64,000 nucleotides of DNA from Arthrobacter sp. H16F315. Its GTDB lineage: Bacteria > Actinomycetota > Actinomycetes > Actinomycetales > Micrococcaceae. The notes beneath the pieces were generated by a model. It was given only the letters and a program-made list of their open reading frames with translations. It was not told the DNA's origin and made no database searches. A program made the translations under genes and the position numbers. The DNA lies in assembly GCF_024124825.1 (NCBI RefSeq), contig NZ_JAMXSS010000002.1:1984001-2048000 (forward strand). Reading direction: 5' to 3'. Positions 24,139 through 34,202 of this stretch are shown here, one piece after another (position 1 is the stretch's first letter; each line of letters begins with the position of its first letter).

Positions 24139-24201
24139 CAAGGCCGCCGAAGCCAGTTCGCCAAAGCCGCGGCTTGTGATGGAATCGGCTGAACCGTTCG
24201 G

Positions 24202-25812
24202 CTAGGTTTCCAGCGTCGCAACAGGTGTGGGCCGCGGGTCGGGGTGCGGTGCCTTAGCCCCGGTGGCTTCCACAGCGGTGCCGGTGTGCGGGATGGCAGC
24301 TGTTGCTGGCGGCCCGACGGTTACCCAGCGGTGCAGGAGGATGGCAGCTGCCACAAGGACCGCCAGGTAGAGGACGGCCAGGGTGATCCAGCCAAAGGGC
24401 GGCTGCCATTGCGGTGCTTCAACCATGTCACGCCAGTTGGAGCTGTCCTGCAGGCCGATAACGTAGCGCCGCAGACCGTATATGAAGCTGTAGAAATGGC
24501 CAAAGACGAGCAGGGATAACACAGCGGCGCTCGCCCGGCGGCCAACTCCGGCGTTTGCGACGGAGAATGACCTCATGGCCACCCCGCAGGCCGTGACCAG
24601 TACAACCACGAGGGCAAGGATGTAGCGGCCCTGCCAGATGAGTCCCACGTCTTTCGCCAGCGGGATCTGGAGGAGGGGCGGAAGCGCTATAACGGCCACC
24701 GTCAGGAAGGCCACGGTCAAGCGCCCGGCCCTGTCCGCGACGGACCAGGAGATGAAGATCGAGCCGATGATGAGCGTTGCCCACACGGCAAGGACCCCCG
24801 CCGGCCCGGGGGTGTCCAGCCAGCCAAGGTAGGAAACATAGCCGACCGCAAAGTCGAAAGTCCTGTCCAACATGATGGTCGCAATCTGCGTTGGCGTTGC
24901 GTCTATGCCTTGGCCCATAAGGTTCTGCAGGCTGTTGGCCACACGGAGCCACACGAGGGACAGCGCGCAACCGACAGCTACGATTCCGATCATGGCCCAG
25001 CCGAATTTTTGCCGGAACAATGACAGCAGCGGCCGATAGCCGAACAGCATCAGCGAAGCGACCACAGCCAGCGCCAACCACAGCAGCGACGCGGCGCGCG
25101 TGTTGGCCAGGACGACTGCAGACAGAGTAGCCGCGCCGAGCGGGCCTTTCCAGGCACCGTCCGACTGGAGGCGGTCCCACGTAAGACACAGTGCGGCGAA
25201 GACGGACATGGAGGTCGCGATTTCGAGGGCATTGGGATTCACCGCGCCGGAAAGGAAGAGCACCATGGGCGTCAGCGCGAACGACGCGACGAACAGCGGC
25301 AGGCGCCACTGGCGCAGCCCTGCCAGCGAAATCATGGCAATGGCTATAAAAGCTGCGCTCAGCAGCCCACTGACAATGCGCATGGCGTAGATGGCTTTGG
25401 CCCCGGACAGCAGAAGGCTTGGGAGACCCGCGACGGCGTAGTACAAGGGGTTGTAATTACCGGCGCTGGTGAGTGCCTTAACGATCGTTGTGTCCGACGT
25501 GACGGGCGGGCTGCAACCGGCGGAGACCAGAGACTTCCACGCGAAGCAGAAGGGGAGCCCGTCGGTTGCAGCAATGTAAGCAGGGACATCAACCTGTGAC
25601 CGTTCCCCTTGGGCTGTGCCGGATTCACCCTTCAGCTGACCCCGAACAACCGAAGCCGCCTTGATGACGTGTGACTGCTCGTCCGGAACCGAAATCAGCG
25701 GGCTGGCCACGGACCAGAGGGTTGTCAGCAGGCCGACAACCGCAAAAACTGCGAAGAACCGCAGGAGGCCGATGGGAAGTTTTCGGGTTTTCAAGGCAGG
25801 CAAGGAAGGCAT
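24202..25812 (-). CDS. DUF2142 multi-pass membrane protein (copy 1)
   Basis: A 536-aa protein with about eleven hydrophobic segments. SVPDEQSHVIKAASVVRGQL after the first helix is the DUF2142 signature, and YNPLYYAVAGLPSLLLSG and VGLIWQGRYILALVVVLVTA are shared with the two other copies here. The family resembles GT-C type glycosyltransferases or polymer ligases, with the Asp-Glu after helix 1 placed like a GT-C active site, but biochemical proof is lacking. It is a separate unit, divergent from gtrA. Confidence 0.85.
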   Translation of the reverse strand: MPSLPALKTRKLPIGLLRFFAVFAVVGLLTTLWSVASPLISVPDEQSHVIKAASVVRGQLKGESGTAQGERSQVDVPAYIAATDGLPFCFAWKSLVSAGCSPPVTSDTTIVKALTSAGNYNPLYYAVAGLPSLLLSGAKAIYAMRIVSGLLSAAFIAIAMISLAGLRQWRLPLFVASFALTPMVLFLSGAVNPNALEIATSMSVFAALCLTWDRLQSDGAWKGPLGAATLSAVVLANTRAASLLWLALAVVASLMLFGYRPLLSLFRQKFGWAMIGIVAVGCALSLVWLRVANSLQNLMGQGIDATPTQIATIMLDRTFDFAVGYVSYLGWLDTPGPAGVLAVWATLIIGSIFISWSVADRAGRLTVAFLTVAVIALPPLLQIPLAKDVGLIWQGRYILALVVVLVTACGVAMRSFSVANAGVGRRASAAVLSLLVFGHFYSFIYGLRRYVIGLQDSSNWRDMVEAPQWQPPFGWITLAVLYLAVLVAAAILLHRWVTVGPPATAAIPHTGTAVEATGAKAPHPDPRPTPVATLET

Positions 25813-26015
25813 GATTCTCTCTGGTACGGCGTCAGGTCCTACCTCACTCTACAAGCCAGCGTCGCTCCCGCGGCAGCGACGGCAAAACGTTCGCCAGCGT
25901 TCCTGAATGGACATTGCAGTCGCCTGGTCTAGACTGTTTTGGTGTCACTGGCCTAGGACGGTGCGGACAATCCAACGAGTACGGGCGGTATTTTCGAATC
26001 ATGCGGGATAGTTCC

Positions 26016-26489
26016 ATGAGCCTCGTCCGGCGTTTTCAACATTTTGTGCGCAACGGGCACCTGGTCAAATTCCTTATTGTCGGCGCGGCCTCCTTTGCCA
26101 TCGATCTCGGACTTCTTGCGCTGCTGCACGAAGGTGCCGGTGTGGATTTGTGGATTGCCACCCCCGTGGCATTCCTTGCCAGCCTGGTGTTCAACTTCCT
26201 CGTCCAGCGAAAGTTCACCTTCCAGTCTGATGAGCGAGCTCACGTAAGCTTCCTGAAGTACGGGGCGCTAGTGGTGTTTAACGTAGTCGCCACCGACATC
26301 ATCGTGAACGTGGTTGCAGGCTCCGGACAGTCTTACGCGATCGGCAAGGTCATTGCGACTGTTGCCACAACAGGCTGGAACTTCCTCCTGTACAAGCACT
26401 GGATCTTCAAGGCGGCGCCAGTCGCGGACGACCACATCGACGTGACGGCGGCGGGGACACCCTCCGCCGCTCATGAACGCCCGGAGTAG
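26016..26489 (+). CDS. GtrA family membrane protein
   Basis: A protein of about 157 aa with four membrane helices. Key blocks are LVKFLIVGAASFAIDLGLLA, FLASLVFNFLVQRKFTF and TTGWNFLLYKHWIF, all characteristic of GtrA. ATG 26016 has CGGGAT just upstream; ATG 26001 (five residues longer) is also possible. GtrA proteins are thought to flip polyprenyl-phosphate sugars across the membrane, which fits the DPM1-like enzyme at 16526-17284. It is divergent from DUF2142 copy 1. Confidence 0.87.
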   Translation: MSLVRRFQHFVRNGHLVKFLIVGAASFAIDLGLLALLHEGAGVDLWIATPVAFLASLVFNFLVQRKFTFQSDERAHVSFLKYGALVVFNVVATDIIVNVVAGSGQSYAIGKVIATVATTGWNFLLYKHWIFKAAPVADDHIDVTAAGTPSAAHERPE

Positions 26490-26660
26490 GACCTTACCGC
26501 TTCAGCTCCGGACCACTGTTTCCGGCTGTTAGCCTGGCTTCCTGAGCTGCGGGCCCCCTGCCAGCACGGGGAGAAGCCCTTGACCGACTTTGCGCAGCGC
26601 GTATTCCCACGAGTTCATCGAGACCCCTGGTCGCCGGCTCACCCTCGGACCGCAGCGGGC

Positions 26661-26732
26661 CAAGTCAAACGTGCCGGGACGGCTCCCTCGTAGCATCAAG
26701 TCAAACGTGCTGGGACGGCTCCCGCGGAGCAT
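26661..26732. repeat. Two tandem 36-bp units spanning the stop codon of DUF2142 copy 2
   Basis: Two adjacent 36-bp units (26661-26696 and 26697-26732) differ at only a few positions. On the minus strand the right unit encodes the last codons of DUF2142 copy 2 (LDAPREPSQHV, then stop); the left unit, just beyond the stop, repeats them as LDATREPSRHV, again with a stop. It looks like a tandem duplication of the gene's 3' end. The 26490-26660 stretch to its left holds no gene I can support. Confidence 0.85.
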
Positions 26733-28422
26733 CAAGTATGGCGGCCGGAGCGGGCTTCGCGACGTTGTTGCCGTGGCGCCGCAACGGGAGCCCCGGCAGG
26801 CGTGCCAGGACGTAACCCGGGAAGAGATAGCCGTAGAGGGCCGACGCCCCCCGGTAGATCAAGGCTGCGTAGACAACAGTGAGCACGATCCAGCCAAATG
26901 GCGGCTGCCAGTCCGGATTCGTGAGCATCACCTGCCAGTTGCCGGAGTCTTTCAGTCCAACCACGTAGCGGCGCAGAATGTAGACAAACGTGTAGATGTG
27001 GGCCGTTGCGGCGAAAACTACTAGGACACGGGCGATGCTCCGGAAGCCCGGCGCGGTTCCGAAGGCGCGGAATCGAACGGCCATGCCAGCCGAGATCATG
27101 GCGATCACAAACAGAGGCAGATTGTAGCGCCCCTGCCAGATATACCCCACGGAGCTGATCAGCCCGGCTTGTACCACGGCCGGCACAACGGCCAGGGCGG
27201 CCACGGAGATCCAGAACCCGCCTGCATTCCGCCGCGGCCGTGCAGTGAAAGGTACAAGCAGCGCCAGCATCAAGAGCATGCTCCAGAACTGAATGACGGC
27301 CTGCGGAGCCGGGACCTCGAGCCAGCCCATAATGCCGATGTACTGGGGCACAAAATCGAAGGCGCGATCCATCATGGTCAGGAATGCTTGATGCGGCCTG
27401 ACGCCGGCCACGAGGTTCGTAATGCCCTCGGGGGCTGCCGCGGTTGAACCCGGGGCAAAGAGCATCAGGACAATCCAGAGCAGGCCCAGTCCAATGCCCA
27501 CTATCATCAAGCCGGCGGTGACCAGGACGGTGCGGTTCCGCAGAAGCCGGCCCAGGCTACCGAACCCGAAGAAAGCCACGGCGACCACAAAGGCAACCAG
27601 CAGCCAGACAAGCGAAACGTTCCGGGTGTTTGCCAGCACGGCAACGGAGATGCCGACCGTGGCAATGGCGGGTTTAACTTCCGACAGGCGTGCTGAGCTT
27701 TCCAGGCACACGAGAAGTCCGCAAAACGCTGCCATGGTCGCGGCTACTTCCAGCGCGTTCGGATTAATGCCGGAGCAGAGGAACAGCACCATCGGCGTTA
27801 TGGCAACAGCGGCCGCCACAACTGGCCATTTGGGTTTTCTGAGCTTCGTCAAGGCAGTCAAGCCGGCCGCTAGGAAAGCGGTGCAAAGGAGGGCGCTGGC
27901 GATCCGCATGCCGATGATTGCGGGCGCACCAGTCAGGACGAGGCTGGGGAGGCCCACCAGCCAGTAGTACATAGGGTTGTACAGTCCGGCCGAGGTTACA
28001 CCGATGGTCAGATAATTATCGTCCATGGGCACGGCGGGCGCACACGCTGCGGTGACATCGCGTTTGAAGGCTGTGCACGTCTGAGCGGAGAGGTTGGCTA
28101 TGTAGGAGGGAACCTGTACGTGGACGCCGTGGCCAAAAGACTGTCCTTCCTGAACCACGAACTGTCCACGGGCTACCGCGGCTGCCTTGATGGTATGCGA
28201 GGGCTCGTCCGGATAGGCCATCAAGGGGGTGGCCAGCGACCACAAAGTGGCGAGTAAGGCAAGCAGAGCAAAGATCCGAAAGAATGGTCCCAGCACGTGT
28301 TTGCGCCGTCCCCCGAGAGCTGCCGGGGCCGATGCAGTGGCGCCGGGTGCACCCGGAATCGGCGCGGACGCCGCACGATTGGTCCGCTGCCCTGCCAAGG
28401 TCTTGGCCTTGTTACTTATCAT
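26701..28422 (-). CDS. DUF2142 multi-pass membrane protein (copy 2)
   Basis: A 573-aa relative of copies 1 and 3, with AYPDEPSHTIKAAAVARGQF, YNPMYYWLVGLPSLVLTG and VGYIWQGRYNLPLFV. ATG 28422 is the likely start: it overlaps the last 11 bases of the PstS-like gene and follows GGAG. The frame is open to 28530 inside that gene. A cytoplasmic N-terminal extension (MISNKAKTLAGQRTNRAA...) precedes helix 1. The arrangement with the PstS-like gene and copy 3 implies one translationally coupled operon. Confidence 0.85.
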   Translation of the reverse strand: MISNKAKTLAGQRTNRAASAPIPGAPGATASAPAALGGRRKHVLGPFFRIFALLALLATLWSLATPLMAYPDEPSHTIKAAAVARGQFVVQEGQSFGHGVHVQVPSYIANLSAQTCTAFKRDVTAACAPAVPMDDNYLTIGVTSAGLYNPMYYWLVGLPSLVLTGAPAIIGMRIASALLCTAFLAAGLTALTKLRKPKWPVVAAAVAITPMVLFLCSGINPNALEVAATMAAFCGLLVCLESSARLSEVKPAIATVGISVAVLANTRNVSLVWLLVAFVVAVAFFGFGSLGRLLRNRTVLVTAGLMIVGIGLGLLWIVLMLFAPGSTAAAPEGITNLVAGVRPHQAFLTMMDRAFDFVPQYIGIMGWLEVPAPQAVIQFWSMLLMLALLVPFTARPRRNAGGFWISVAALAVVPAVVQAGLISSVGYIWQGRYNLPLFVIAMISAGMAVRFRAFGTAPGFRSIARVLVVFAATAHIYTFVYILRRYVVGLKDSGNWQVMLTNPDWQPPFGWIVLTVVYAALIYRGASALYGYLFPGYVLARLPGLPLRRHGNNVAKPAPAAILDAPREPSQHV

Positions 28423-29494
28423 CGTGCTCCACACTGATCGTTCCGACTGCCGAACGGGACCGCTCCAGCGCCGCAACGCTCGGCGAGACGACCTGGGCGA
28501 AGTAGGACGAATTGGCTTGTCCGCCTTCACCTGTGACGTATTCGGCCCAGGACTTTACCAGGCGGGCCAGGGCAGGATTCTTATAGGAATGACAGAATGC
28601 CTGGTAGCCAACGAACCCCAGGGAATAGCCGGGACCTCGACCGGTATGGAGGGTCAATTGGACGCCGCCGCCGGGAGCCTCGCTGACGGTGCCGCTGTCC
28701 ACTGCCGTGCCTAAGGCGTCGTCCGTTACTTTGACAAAATCTTCTCCGAACTTCACCGTCGCGGTTGAGAACCGCGTTCCGATTGATGCCCGGTCCATAA
28801 ATGCTACGGCTCCCGCGGTAGCGTCCACCTTCGTTGCCAGATCGGCATAAGTGGCCACGGACTGCCCAGCGGTGTCCGCAGGCCATTTTCCGGTCATGGG
28901 CGGTCTCGCTGCCGTTTCAGGGGAGGACTGTAGATAGTCGCCGACGGCTTGGGTGAGTCCAGAGCCGCCTGCAGCCCAGACGGGCACGATTTTCATGTCA
29001 GGCAATGCGGTGCCCGGATTAAGGTCCGCGATCTTCTGGTCGTCCCAGCGTGTGATCTTGCCTTCGAACATGGCTGCCAGAACGGCTTGGTCCAAGCGGA
29101 CATTCCGCAACCCGGCAACGTTGTAGGCGACCCCGACGGCGGTAACGGACGTCGGTATGGCGAAGGCTCCCTCCGGCCCGCACGCGGCCTTGGACAGTTC
29201 CCAGTCGTTGGTTGTCAACTGGGAATCCAGGCTGGCAAAGTGGGCCATCCCACGGAATAACGCGTCCCTGCCGCTGGCATCGCCATCGGGCGAGAACCGC
29301 AGGGAGGTCTGCCGAAACTCCTTGCTCCAGCCCTGCTGCCAGGCGGAGATGGAGCCCATCTGGCTGATGCTGCCGATCGCCGTCAGGGAGCCGGTGACGC
29401 CGGTGCCGTATTCGGCCGCGCTGCACGAGGCAAGCCCCAGCGCGCACACCGATGCGAGCAGGGCAAGTACCTGCCTGCGAGGCTTACAGCGCAT
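28412..29494 (-). CDS. PstS-like phosphate-binding lipoprotein
   Basis: A 360-aa substrate-binding protein. Signal peptide RRQVLALLASVCALGLASC has a lipobox (LASC). VTGSLTAIGSISQMGSISAW and the later GGSGLTQAVGDYL fit the phosphate-binding loop pattern of PstS, and AIPTSVTAVGVAYNVAGL is a PBP-like core strand. No pstC, pstA or pstB genes are in the window. It is instead embedded between two DUF2142 genes, its ATG overlapping one by 11 bases and its stop the other by 11. It may have been adapted to the glycan operon or supply phosphate binding for teichoic-type polymers; both are speculation. Confidence 0.78.
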   Translation of the reverse strand: MRCKPRRQVLALLASVCALGLASCSAAEYGTGVTGSLTAIGSISQMGSISAWQQGWSKEFRQTSLRFSPDGDASGRDALFRGMAHFASLDSQLTTNDWELSKAACGPEGAFAIPTSVTAVGVAYNVAGLRNVRLDQAVLAAMFEGKITRWDDQKIADLNPGTALPDMKIVPVWAAGGSGLTQAVGDYLQSSPETAARPPMTGKWPADTAGQSVATYADLATKVDATAGAVAFMDRASIGTRFSTATVKFGEDFVKVTDDALGTAVDSGTVSEAPGGGVQLTLHTGRGPGYSLGFVGYQAFCHSYKNPALARLVKSWAEYVTGEGGQANSSYFAQVVSPSVAALERSRSAVGTISVEHDDK

Positions 29495-31174
29495 TCCGTC
29501 GATCCCCTTCGTCAGCTACCTTGACAGAGCCATTGCGGTTTCCATCAACCTTAGCCTGAGCCGGTGCGGCCGCATTCAGCCGGGAAGCGCGGGGCTGCGG
29601 CAAAGATCCCTGGTACATGGGTCGGGCTTCCGCGCCGAACGCCCCGCTGCGCCAATGCCGCTTCGGGAAGAGCGCCCTGTACAGGAGAACTGCGCCGGCC
29701 GTAAGCGTGATCAGGTATGCGATGGACAAACCCTGCCAGGTGAGCGGTGGCTGCCAGGTTGTTTCCCACATTTCGCTCCAATTTACGTGCTCGGGGAACA
29801 GGCCTACCGTGTAGCGCCGGAGCGTGAAAACAAAGGCGTAGACATGGGCTGCCACTGCAGCAACCAAAGTCCATCGGCCAATTGATCTGGCCCGGTCGGA
29901 AGTTCGGAATGACTGAAATCGAAGGGCCATACCGCAAGCTAGCAACATCAGGACCACCAGCGCGAGGAGGTATCGTCCCTGCCAGATGTAACCCAGCTCC
30001 TGGATGACCTGCGACTGAAGGATGGGGGAAGCACGAGGACTCCGATGAAAACGGGAACCAGGAGCCAGCGATTCCTCAGTGGGCGTGAGGTCACTGCTGC
30101 CAAGACCAATGCCGCGAAGGCGAAGTGCCAAAATACCTGAACACCGGACGGTGTAAGCGTATCCACCCAGCCCATCAGGCCGATGTAGCCGCTGACATAG
30201 TCAAAGGTTCGGTCCAGCATCGTCACGAAGGCCTGGTCCGGTGTCACTTTGGAAGGAATCCCGCCCAAACTCTTGAAGCTGTCCGCAACAACCAGCCATC
30301 CGAGCCCGGCGGCGCACCCCAGCACCGCGACGCCGGCCATCGCCACACCGAACTTACTCCGCAAGATCTCGACTAACGGCCGCCACCCGTAGGCGATGAG
30401 GGCTACTGCAAAGGCTATGGCCAGCCATAGCAGGGACAAGGCCCGGGTGTTGGCGAGTACGGCACCAGAAACGCCAACGGCAATTAGCGGGGCCCGGGCG
30501 GCCACCGGAGACTTCGAGTTCTCGAGGGCTAGACACAGATTCACGAAGAACGCGGCCGTGGTGACCACTTCCAGGGAATTTGGGTTGATCGAACCAGCGA
30601 GGTATAGAGCCATCGGCGTGAGCCCGACGACGGCGGCCACGAGCGGCCACTGGCCATGCCGCATTTGCCGGGCAGCCATGATTGCCATCGTCATAAAGAC
30701 TGCTGAGAGGAGGCCACTTGCTATGCGCATGACATACACCGCAGCTTCCCCGGACAACAAGCGCGACGGGAGACCCACGATCAGGTAGTAGAGAGGGTTA
30801 TAGTTCCCAGCAGTCGTTGTCGCGGGGACCAGCGCCTTGTTCTGGCCGTTGATGTCAGGCGAGCAGGCGGCGGAGACCTGGACTTTAAAGGCGTAGCACA
30901 ATTGGTTGCCGAGTTCGGCTACGTAGCCGGGAACTTTCACAATTGCCGGGTCACCCTGCTTGCCGCTCTCCTGGGTTTGCAACTGCCCCCGCGCCACTGC
31001 CGCAGCCTTGATGGTGTGGGCGGGCTCGTCCGGTATGGACATAAGCGGCGACGCCAGCGACCACAGGGTGGACAGGGTTCCCAGGATGAGGAACGTAACG
31101 AGGGCGGGCATATATTTCGTCCGGGCCAGAGGGACTTCCGGCCGGCGGCCTGAACGCTGTAAGTGCATGATCAT
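29484..31174 (-). CDS. DUF2142 multi-pass membrane protein (copy 3, one-base frameshift)
   Basis: It shares SIPDEPAHTIKAAAVARGQL, YNPLYYLIVGLPSRLLSG and LGYIWQGRYLLALVVLMLLA with the other copies. The N-terminal frame runs to ...GVLVLPPS and the C-terminal frame resumes as PILQSQVIQELGYIWQGRY; one extra base in the G5 run 30024-30028 makes LPPILQSQVI and a protein of about 563 aa. ATG 31174 is my choice of start; GTG 31195 and ATG 31168 are alternatives. It is the first gene of the DUF2142-PstS-DUF2142 unit. Confidence 0.82.
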
Positions 31175-31235
31175 AGAAGCTATCACCAATGGCACCGGCG
31201 GGCTGACGGCTCCAAGCCGGTGCCGCGGCGGGCGG

Positions 31236-33908
31236 CTAAAGGCTGCCTGCGAACGTCCTGCCCAAATATCCCTGGCTCGGCTTCATTCCCGTTCCGGAAT
31301 AGCTCCAGAGTGAGCCGTCCGGCCGCCGGGCAACAAGGTCCGGGTTCGCGTCAGCATCCAGATTCCGTGCCGACACGAAGTTGTCATAGACGTTCCAGCC
31401 CGTTCCTACTCGCAGCGACGGCGAAAGTTTTCCGGTCCCGTCACCCGCATAGAACCACAACGTGCCGTCTGGCCTGCGAGCAAGGACGTCGTTCTTACGG
31501 TCGCTGTTGAAATCACCAACGCCGACGATTTCCGCAAAAACCTCCCAGCCGAAAGCCCCGATCTTAACGCCCGGCTGGTATCCGGTGTTGAGGGCGTCAA
31601 CCTTGCTGGTGCCCCGGTAGAGCCAAAGGGAGCCATCCTTACCGCGGGCAAGGACATCGTTCTTCCCATCGCGGTCAAGATCGCCGGTTCCGACAAGTGA
31701 ATCGAACATGTCCCAGCCGAATTTGCCAATTTGCACGGCAGGAGCGTAGCCGCCGTTGCTGGCATCCACACGTCCCGTGCCGGGGTAGATCCACAGACTA
31801 CCGTTCGGCTTCCGCGCCAGTAGGTCGCTCTTGCCGTCGCCGTTGAAGTCGCCGACGGCGGTCAGGGAGTCGAAGGCATCCCAGCCGAAGTTTCCGATTT
31901 TCCGCGCAGTTCCGTAGGTTCCGGTTCCGGTTCCGGGGTAGAACCACAGGCTTCCGTCCGGCATGCGTGCCAGCAGGTCAGCCGTTCCGTCGCCGTTGAA
32001 GTCCGGGGTGCCGACGAGTGTGTCGAACGCACCCCAGCCGAAGTCGCCGATCTTTCGGGCGCTTTGATAGCCCTGGTCCCGCATGGCGGTTCCAGCATAG
32101 AAATAGAGGGAGCCGTCGGTCTGGCTGCCTACAAAGTCAGCCAGCCGGTCCCCATTGCTGTCTCCGGTTCCCACAAGCTGGTCGTAGATGCCCCAACCGG
32201 TGCCGATCTGGCGGGGGGTGACCAAGGCGGCCTTGCCGGTGTTGGAGTAGAACCACATGGTGCCATCCGGTTTCCTGCCGACAAGGTCGCTGGTGCCGTC
32301 GCCGTCGAAGTCCTGGATTGCCACAAGTTGGTTGAACACTTCCCAGCCAAAGTCGATCTTCCGGCCCGTCCCGGTTTGGCCGGTTCCGGTTCCGGAGTAA
32401 AGATACAGTGCGCCGTCCGCCGTGCGGGCCAGGAGATCAGCCTTCCCGTCGCCGTCGAAATCGCGGACGCCAAGGATTGCATTAAAGACGTCCCAGCCGA
32501 ACGCGCCGATCTTGACCGCCCCGCGGTAGCCTTCGCTGCTGCCAGAAACGAAGCCGGTGCCGGCGTAAAACCATAGGGATCCATCCAACTTCCGCGCCAC
32601 CAGATCGTTCTTGCCGTCCCCGTTGTAGTCCCCGACACCGACCACGCTGTCGTAGATCTGCCAGCCGGCGCCGATACGCCGGCTTACGGGGTAGCGGCCG
32701 GTCCCGTCACCGGAATACAGCCAAAGCTCACCGTCGGCCCTGCGCTGAATGAGGTCCGACTTTCCGTCGCCATCGAAGTCTCCGGTGGAGATGACCTTCC
32801 GGGTGGCGTCGGTGGGCGCCGGTGGCGGACTCCCCGCGGCGAAGCGTTGAAGACTGGCGTAGTCGCCGGCCCAGACGTTGGAATCGCCGGCGAAGGGCCC
32901 GGTACTGCTGTACTGCCAGATGCTGTAGGTCGACCAGCTGGCCGGAATCGGCCCGGCGTCGTTCGAGAAGGAGCTCGGGTAAGAAGCTAGCCATAGCGGG
33001 TTATCGCCGAAGCCCAGGGGATTTCCAACGCAGTCCCGCCACCAGTAGTTGCCGGTGTAAATGACGGGCAGCCGTCCCGTCAGCGCGTACATGGTGTTGC
33101 TGAAGTCCCTGGCCCAAGCAGTAAGTGCGCCGGGCGACATGTCGTAGCAGTCGTTGCCTTGGTAGTACCCATTGATGGTTTGGCCGGCGTAGGGGTTGCC
33201 TTCGAAATCGAGTACCGGCGGTAGCGTGTAGCCGTCACCTGTCCAGTTTCCGCCGCTCTGCACGAAGATTCTGGCCTGGTCGGCGCCGGAGGAAGCCGCT
33301 GGGTTAGCGTAGTGATAAGCGCCCCGCATCATGCCGACGGCCCTTGACCCGCCGTACTGGGATCCTAAGATCGGGTTGGTGTAGTAGTTGCCCTCGGACG
33401 CCTTGATATAGGCAAACCTCGCGCCCATGTTCCACTGCTGCTGCCAGTTAATAGAGGGCTGGTATTCGCTGGCATCGAGACCCTGAACGCCAAACGTTGG
33501 CATCCAGGTCCCCTGCGTGGCCAGCGTTTTGGCGGCTGCCCCGGGGCTGGGCGCCAGACCCTGGCCCATCTCTGCCCCGCCTCCGGCCGTCGCTGCTGCC
33601 ATGGCTGCACGGTAGCCCTCACTCGACCGATCCGGTGTTGAGGGGGGCACTGTGGCGGCAGGCGCAGTAGGGGCCGGTATGGCCGGGCCGGAAGCGGTCG
33701 ACTGGGCCTCGGCAATGGCCGGTGCCGGCGGGGGAAGTGACCCCCGGGGCCGGAATTGCGGCCGGGGAGTCGCGGTGACGCTCGGTGTCGGTTCAACGGC
33801 TCCGGCGGGAACAGCCAGTCCCGGTCCGGCGACGAGGCAGAGGGCCAGTAGGGTGGCTCCGACCCGGCTGCCCAGGTGACTGGTAGGGGGAAGTAGGGTC
33901 CGCTTCAT
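31236..33908 (-). CDS. Secreted GH25 lysozyme with ten FG-GAP-like repeats
   Basis: An 890-aa secreted protein. Residues 1-37 are a signal peptide (LLALCLVAGPGLAVPAGAVE). A Pro/Ala/Thr linker leads to a GH25 domain (about 140-335), marked by GVQGLDASEYQPSINW, RFAYIKASEGNYY, GAYHYA, the catalytic PVLDFEGN and YTGNYWWRDC. Residues 345-890 are ten repeats of about 50 aa, each with a DFDGDGKSDLI-like loop as in FG-GAP/VCBS calcium-binding repeats, several followed by GDGTG or LWFY. GH25 cleaves the MurNAc-GlcNAc bond, and the repeats may form a beta-propeller that binds wall glycan. It is divergent from tadA. Confidence 0.92.
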   Translation of the reverse strand: MKRTLLPPTSHLGSRVGATLLALCLVAGPGLAVPAGAVEPTPSVTATPRPQFRPRGSLPPPAPAIAEAQSTASGPAIPAPTAPAATVPPSTPDRSSEGYRAAMAAATAGGGAEMGQGLAPSPGAAAKTLATQGTWMPTFGVQGLDASEYQPSINWQQQWNMGARFAYIKASEGNYYTNPILGSQYGGSRAVGMMRGAYHYANPAASSGADQARIFVQSGGNWTGDGYTLPPVLDFEGNPYAGQTINGYYQGNDCYDMSPGALTAWARDFSNTMYALTGRLPVIYTGNYWWRDCVGNPLGFGDNPLWLASYPSSFSNDAGPIPASWSTYSIWQYSSTGPFAGDSNVWAGDYASLQRFAAGSPPPAPTDATRKVISTGDFDGDGKSDLIQRRADGELWLYSGDGTGRYPVSRRIGAGWQIYDSVVGVGDYNGDGKNDLVARKLDGSLWFYAGTGFVSGSSEGYRGAVKIGAFGWDVFNAILGVRDFDGDGKADLLARTADGALYLYSGTGTGQTGTGRKIDFGWEVFNQLVAIQDFDGDGTSDLVGRKPDGTMWFYSNTGKAALVTPRQIGTGWGIYDQLVGTGDSNGDRLADFVGSQTDGSLYFYAGTAMRDQGYQSARKIGDFGWGAFDTLVGTPDFNGDGTADLLARMPDGSLWFYPGTGTGTYGTARKIGNFGWDAFDSLTAVGDFNGDGKSDLLARKPNGSLWIYPGTGRVDASNGGYAPAVQIGKFGWDMFDSLVGTGDLDRDGKNDVLARGKDGSLWLYRGTSKVDALNTGYQPGVKIGAFGWEVFAEIVGVGDFNSDRKNDVLARRPDGTLWFYAGDGTGKLSPSLRVGTGWNVYDNFVSARNLDADANPDLVARRPDGSLWSYSGTGMKPSQGYLGRTFAGSL

Positions 33909-34202
33909 TTTTCGCTCCGGAACAACGACACGATTGCGGCCGTGTCACGCTGGTCACGCGCCCGAAGCTCAGCACATAAAGGCTGCCGGGCGGTGAGAAT
34001 GTCTGACTTGTCGGGCTCACCATATCTGGGGAAAGTAGTGAAACCAGAGTTTCTTGTGTTACCAATGTGAAAATTGTTGTAAAACTGCGGGTAGTTTTCC
34101 ACATCCGCCGAACCGGACTCTTGTTCCGAAGCGCGGGGAGCCCTAGTTTTAACCCAATTGCAGCGCCCCGGAGCAGGGCGAATAGGCAAACTGGGGGCCA
34201 TT
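33909..34202. other. Divergent intergenic region between the GH25 gene and tadA
   Basis: This 294-bp stretch holds no gene I can support. It is more AT-rich than its surroundings (around 34060-34100) and must contain the promoters of the minus-strand GH25 gene and the plus-strand tad operon. I could not fix -35 or -10 boxes with confidence. The base composition dip is the only clear signal. Confidence 0.6.

Noticed and set aside
26529..26735. Small repeated-peptide ORF (MLRGSRPSTFDL repeated)
   Set aside because: It is a shadow of the 36-bp tandem repeat in another frame.
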